This document shows, one piece after another, positions 62,248-64,000 of a stretch of 64,000 nucleotides of DNA. The stretch spans positions 1 through 64,000 of the forward strand of contig NZ_FNBL01000014.1 of assembly GCF_900102315.1 (NCBI RefSeq). The letters run 5' to 3'. The stretch's first letter is position 1; each line of letters begins with the position of its first letter. The notes beneath the pieces are model-generated. The model was not told the DNA's origin. It was given only the letters and a program-made list of their open reading frames with translations, and searched no databases. The DNA is from Celeribacter baekdonensis (lineage in GTDB: Bacteria > Pseudomonadota > Alphaproteobacteria > Rhodobacterales > Rhodobacteraceae). Position numbers and translations under genes: made by a program.

Positions 62248-62676
62248 TTACTGCGCGTCGGTCAGCAGGATGTCCCGGACCTCTACCTTCGACGCCCCGC
62301 GATAGGCGGTGACATCAATCTCGACCTTATATTCGGTCGATCCCAGCGGCGGGCAGGTCATGGTCAGCGTCGGGTTGATCCCGCGCATCCTTTCCCCGTA
62401 GGCAGTCATAATCGTGTCGATATCCTTGGTGAACTGTACATAGACCCGCGCCGAAACAACATCTTCGAGACAGGACCCCACCGCACTCAGCGCACGTTCG
62501 ATATTGGCAAGAACCTGCTGGGTCTGCTCGGTCAGGTCCTCGGGGATCAGCTTGGTCCGGGGATTGCGCCCGGCGGTGTTGGACACGAAAATCAGGTTGT
62601 CCACCGCGACAAGACGCGAATAGCTGCCGTGTTCTTCAAAACGCGAGCCGGTTTTCAGTTTTACAATCTCGGTCAT
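62248..62676 (-). CDS. RidA/YjgF/YER057c/UK114 (Rid) family protein, atypical
   Basis: A 142-aa Rid-fold protein. Typical RidA proteins hydrolyse reactive imines through an Arg in a P-x-R-S/T motif. Here the corresponding segment reads NPTLTMTCPP, with Leu in place of Arg, so it belongs to a non-RidA subgroup. EYKVEIDVTAY is a normal C-terminal strand. The ATG at 62676 is preferred over a GTG 9 bases upstream. Its place between OCD and an amine-oxidase-like gene suggests a role with an unstable nitrogen intermediate. Confidence 0.83.
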   Translation of the reverse strand: MTEIVKLKTGSRFEEHGSYSRLVAVDNLIFVSNTAGRNPRTKLIPEDLTEQTQQVLANIERALSAVGSCLEDVVSARVYVQFTKDIDTIMTAYGERMRGINPTLTMTCPPLGSTEYKVEIDVTAYRGASKVEVRDILLTDAQ

Positions 62677-62728
62677 GGTCTTCACTTCTTTCAGGAAAAT
62701 TAACAGCGGTCTCTGGAGGCGGCAGGAG

Positions 62729-63904
62729 TCAGCGCAGTGCCGGGCTGTCCCAAAGGTTCAGCGGCACGCCAATGCCCTTCTCGACAGCATTGCGATAAAC
62801 CACCGTGCCCCAGGCCACGTCCTCAACCGGCATCCCGCCGACCGACATCATGATGATCTCGTCCTCGTCCCGCCGTGCGGGTGCCTCTCCCGCAACGATC
62901 TTGCCAAAGTCTTCCAACTGGTCGGGCGCAATCCGGCCCTCGTCCACAAGGTCCAGCCAGCGGATACCGACCGCAGGGATGTGCCGGTGCACCGGCTTGG
63001 AGTTCTCCTCGAACCACGCGTGATACAGGCCCGGATTGTCCAGAACCTTGCGGATCTCCGGTGCCTCCATCCCAGCGTCGATGTTGCACAATGCCGGCAT
63101 CGCCAGAAATGTGCCGGGGCTCACCCAGTCCCGTTTGACCGTCGGATAGGTCGAAGGATCACCCGTCGCCCCCGACCCGCAGAAGGTGACAATGTCGCAA
63201 TCGCGCACCACCTGTTCAACACTGTCGACAACGGTGACCGTGGTGATCTGCGGAAACGTCTCGGCAATCCACGTCAAAAACGCATCAAGGTTCTTCTGTC
63301 CGCGCCCCTTGATCTTGACCGTGTCAATCAATGGGCAGACCGCCATGAATGCCGAAAGCGAGGTCTTGGCCATTACCCCAGGCCCCAGGATCCCCACCGT
63401 TCTGGAATTCCTGCGCGCCAGATGGCGCGCGCCGACGCCGGGGATCGCGCCCGTGCGATAGGCCGACAGCAGGTTGGCCGACATAAAGGCCAGCGGCGCG
63501 CCAGTGTCGGCATTACTCAGAATGAACATCAGGATCGACCGTGGCAGCCCCTTGTCGCGGTTCTCGATGTTCGATCCGTACCATTTCATCCCGGCGGTCC
63601 CGAAGCGACCGCCCAGATAGGCGGGCATCGCCATGAACCGCCGATCCGGCGTTGGCCGCGGCATGTTAGGAAAGGGCGAGGTTTCAGGAAAAACCACCAC
63701 TGATCCATGCGAATTGTTGTTCACGCCCGCCATGCGATAATCGCCGCTGTACAGCAGGCCGAACATTTCTTCCATCGTGTCGACACAGGCCGCCATATCG
63801 GTCACGCCTGCGCGGATCATGTCCGGCTCAGACAGGTAAAGAAAATCAATCCGTGTCGACGTTTTGTCCCCGTCAGGGCTGTGATCACGATTTTTCTGAA
63901 GCAT
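62729..63904 (-). CDS. Ornithine cyclodeaminase / mu-crystallin family protein
   Basis: A 391-aa NAD(P)-binding protein. The dinucleotide motif VGILGPGVMAKTSL is near residue 168, and LSAYRTGAIPGVGARHLARR just before it is the family signature. FLYLSEPDMIRAGV and MAGMKWYGSN-type segments (here TAGMKWYGSN) form the substrate domain. It is longer than typical OCD (about 320-350 aa), with an N-terminal extension. The ATG at 63904 has GAAGAG upstream. It is first in the operon OCD - Rid - DAO - ALDH. Similar proteins are sometimes labelled tyramine oxidase subunit B; I cannot confirm that here. Confidence 0.82.
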   Translation of the reverse strand: MLQKNRDHSPDGDKTSTRIDFLYLSEPDMIRAGVTDMAACVDTMEEMFGLLYSGDYRMAGVNNNSHGSVVVFPETSPFPNMPRPTPDRRFMAMPAYLGGRFGTAGMKWYGSNIENRDKGLPRSILMFILSNADTGAPLAFMSANLLSAYRTGAIPGVGARHLARRNSRTVGILGPGVMAKTSLSAFMAVCPLIDTVKIKGRGQKNLDAFLTWIAETFPQITTVTVVDSVEQVVRDCDIVTFCGSGATGDPSTYPTVKRDWVSPGTFLAMPALCNIDAGMEAPEIRKVLDNPGLYHAWFEENSKPVHRHIPAVGIRWLDLVDEGRIAPDQLEDFGKIVAGEAPARRDEDEIIMMSVGGMPVEDVAWGTVVYRNAVEKGIGVPLNLWDSPALR

Positions 63905-64000
63905 CGAAACTACTCTTCTTACTCTTTGATCTGCTGAAGCTGTCATGAAGACACCGAACAAGACATGACAATAACGGCCAAATATTGTGCAAATCGGGCC

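Noticed and set aside
1-64000. CRISPR arrays, tRNA or rRNA genes, prophage or conjugation modules
   Set aside because: No regularly spaced repeats, RNA gene signatures, or phage or transfer genes were seen; the IS30 element is the only mobile element supported.

Overview
The window looks like a chromosomal or megaplasmid segment of a GC-rich alphaproteobacterium, most likely a member of the Rhodobacterales (Roseobacter group). This rests on overall base composition and codon style and on the density of periplasmic-binding-protein transporters (TTT, TRAP, Liv-type ABC, Dpp-type ABC) beside catabolic genes. No rRNA, tRNA, housekeeping marker, CRISPR array or prophage was seen, so the taxonomy is an inference.

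An IS30-family element fills about 2-1112. Its right end supplies the last four codons and the stop of the neighbouring TIM-barrel gene.

Island A (about 1.1-31.5 kb) is a catabolic cluster for what looks like a hydroxylated alicyclic carboxylic acid. It holds four FAD enzymes of the 3-ketosteroid delta1-dehydrogenase (KstD) type, three SDR dehydrogenases, two shikimate-dehydrogenase-like proteins, a QuiC1-type 3-dehydroshikimate dehydratase, two TIM-barrel isomerase-like proteins, two NIPSNAP proteins, an NAD-dependent epimerase and a Gfo/Idh/MocA oxidoreductase. It also holds a complete tripartite tricarboxylate transporter (tctCBA) and a Liv-type ABC transporter with two tandem binding proteins. 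Its regulators are LysR, PobR-like AraC and IclR types. A reasonable reading is uptake of quinate/shikimate-like ring acids, oxidation of ring hydroxyls by SDR and AroE-type enzymes, and aromatisation either by dehydration (to protocatechuate) or by KstD-like desaturation (to a 4-hydroxybenzoate-type product).

A scar (about 31.6-33.1 kb) separates the islands. It contains head-to-tail, frameshifted fragments of at least three unrelated genes: an FG-GAP beta-propeller protein, a WecB-type epimerase and ThiO.

Island B (about 33.2-64 kb) is a second catabolic region. An acyl-CoA ligase, a thiolase-like protein lacking the nucleophilic Cys, a zinc-ribbon/OB-fold protein fused to a degenerate SDR, a cyclase and a Cys-less racemase homologue form one operon. 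A TRAP transporter follows. A convergent operon encodes nitrilase, gentisate dioxygenase, a fumarylacetoacetate-hydrolase-family protein and a maleate-isomerase-family protein, enough for gentisate to fumarate plus pyruvate. A divergent operon encodes an IorAB-type 2-oxoacid oxidoreductase, a 4-hydroxybenzoyl-CoA-type thioesterase and two MarR regulators. The same AT-rich palindrome lies in the promoters of the ligase and ior operons, and a related one precedes the TRAP operon. The right end holds a Dpp-type ABC transporter with a fused double ATPase, an AraC regulator, and an aldehyde dehydrogenase / DAO-type oxidase / Rid / ornithine-cyclodeaminase-family operon suited to amine or amino-acid breakdown.

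Across the window, every transporter binding-protein gene is followed by a stem-loop before the next cistron.
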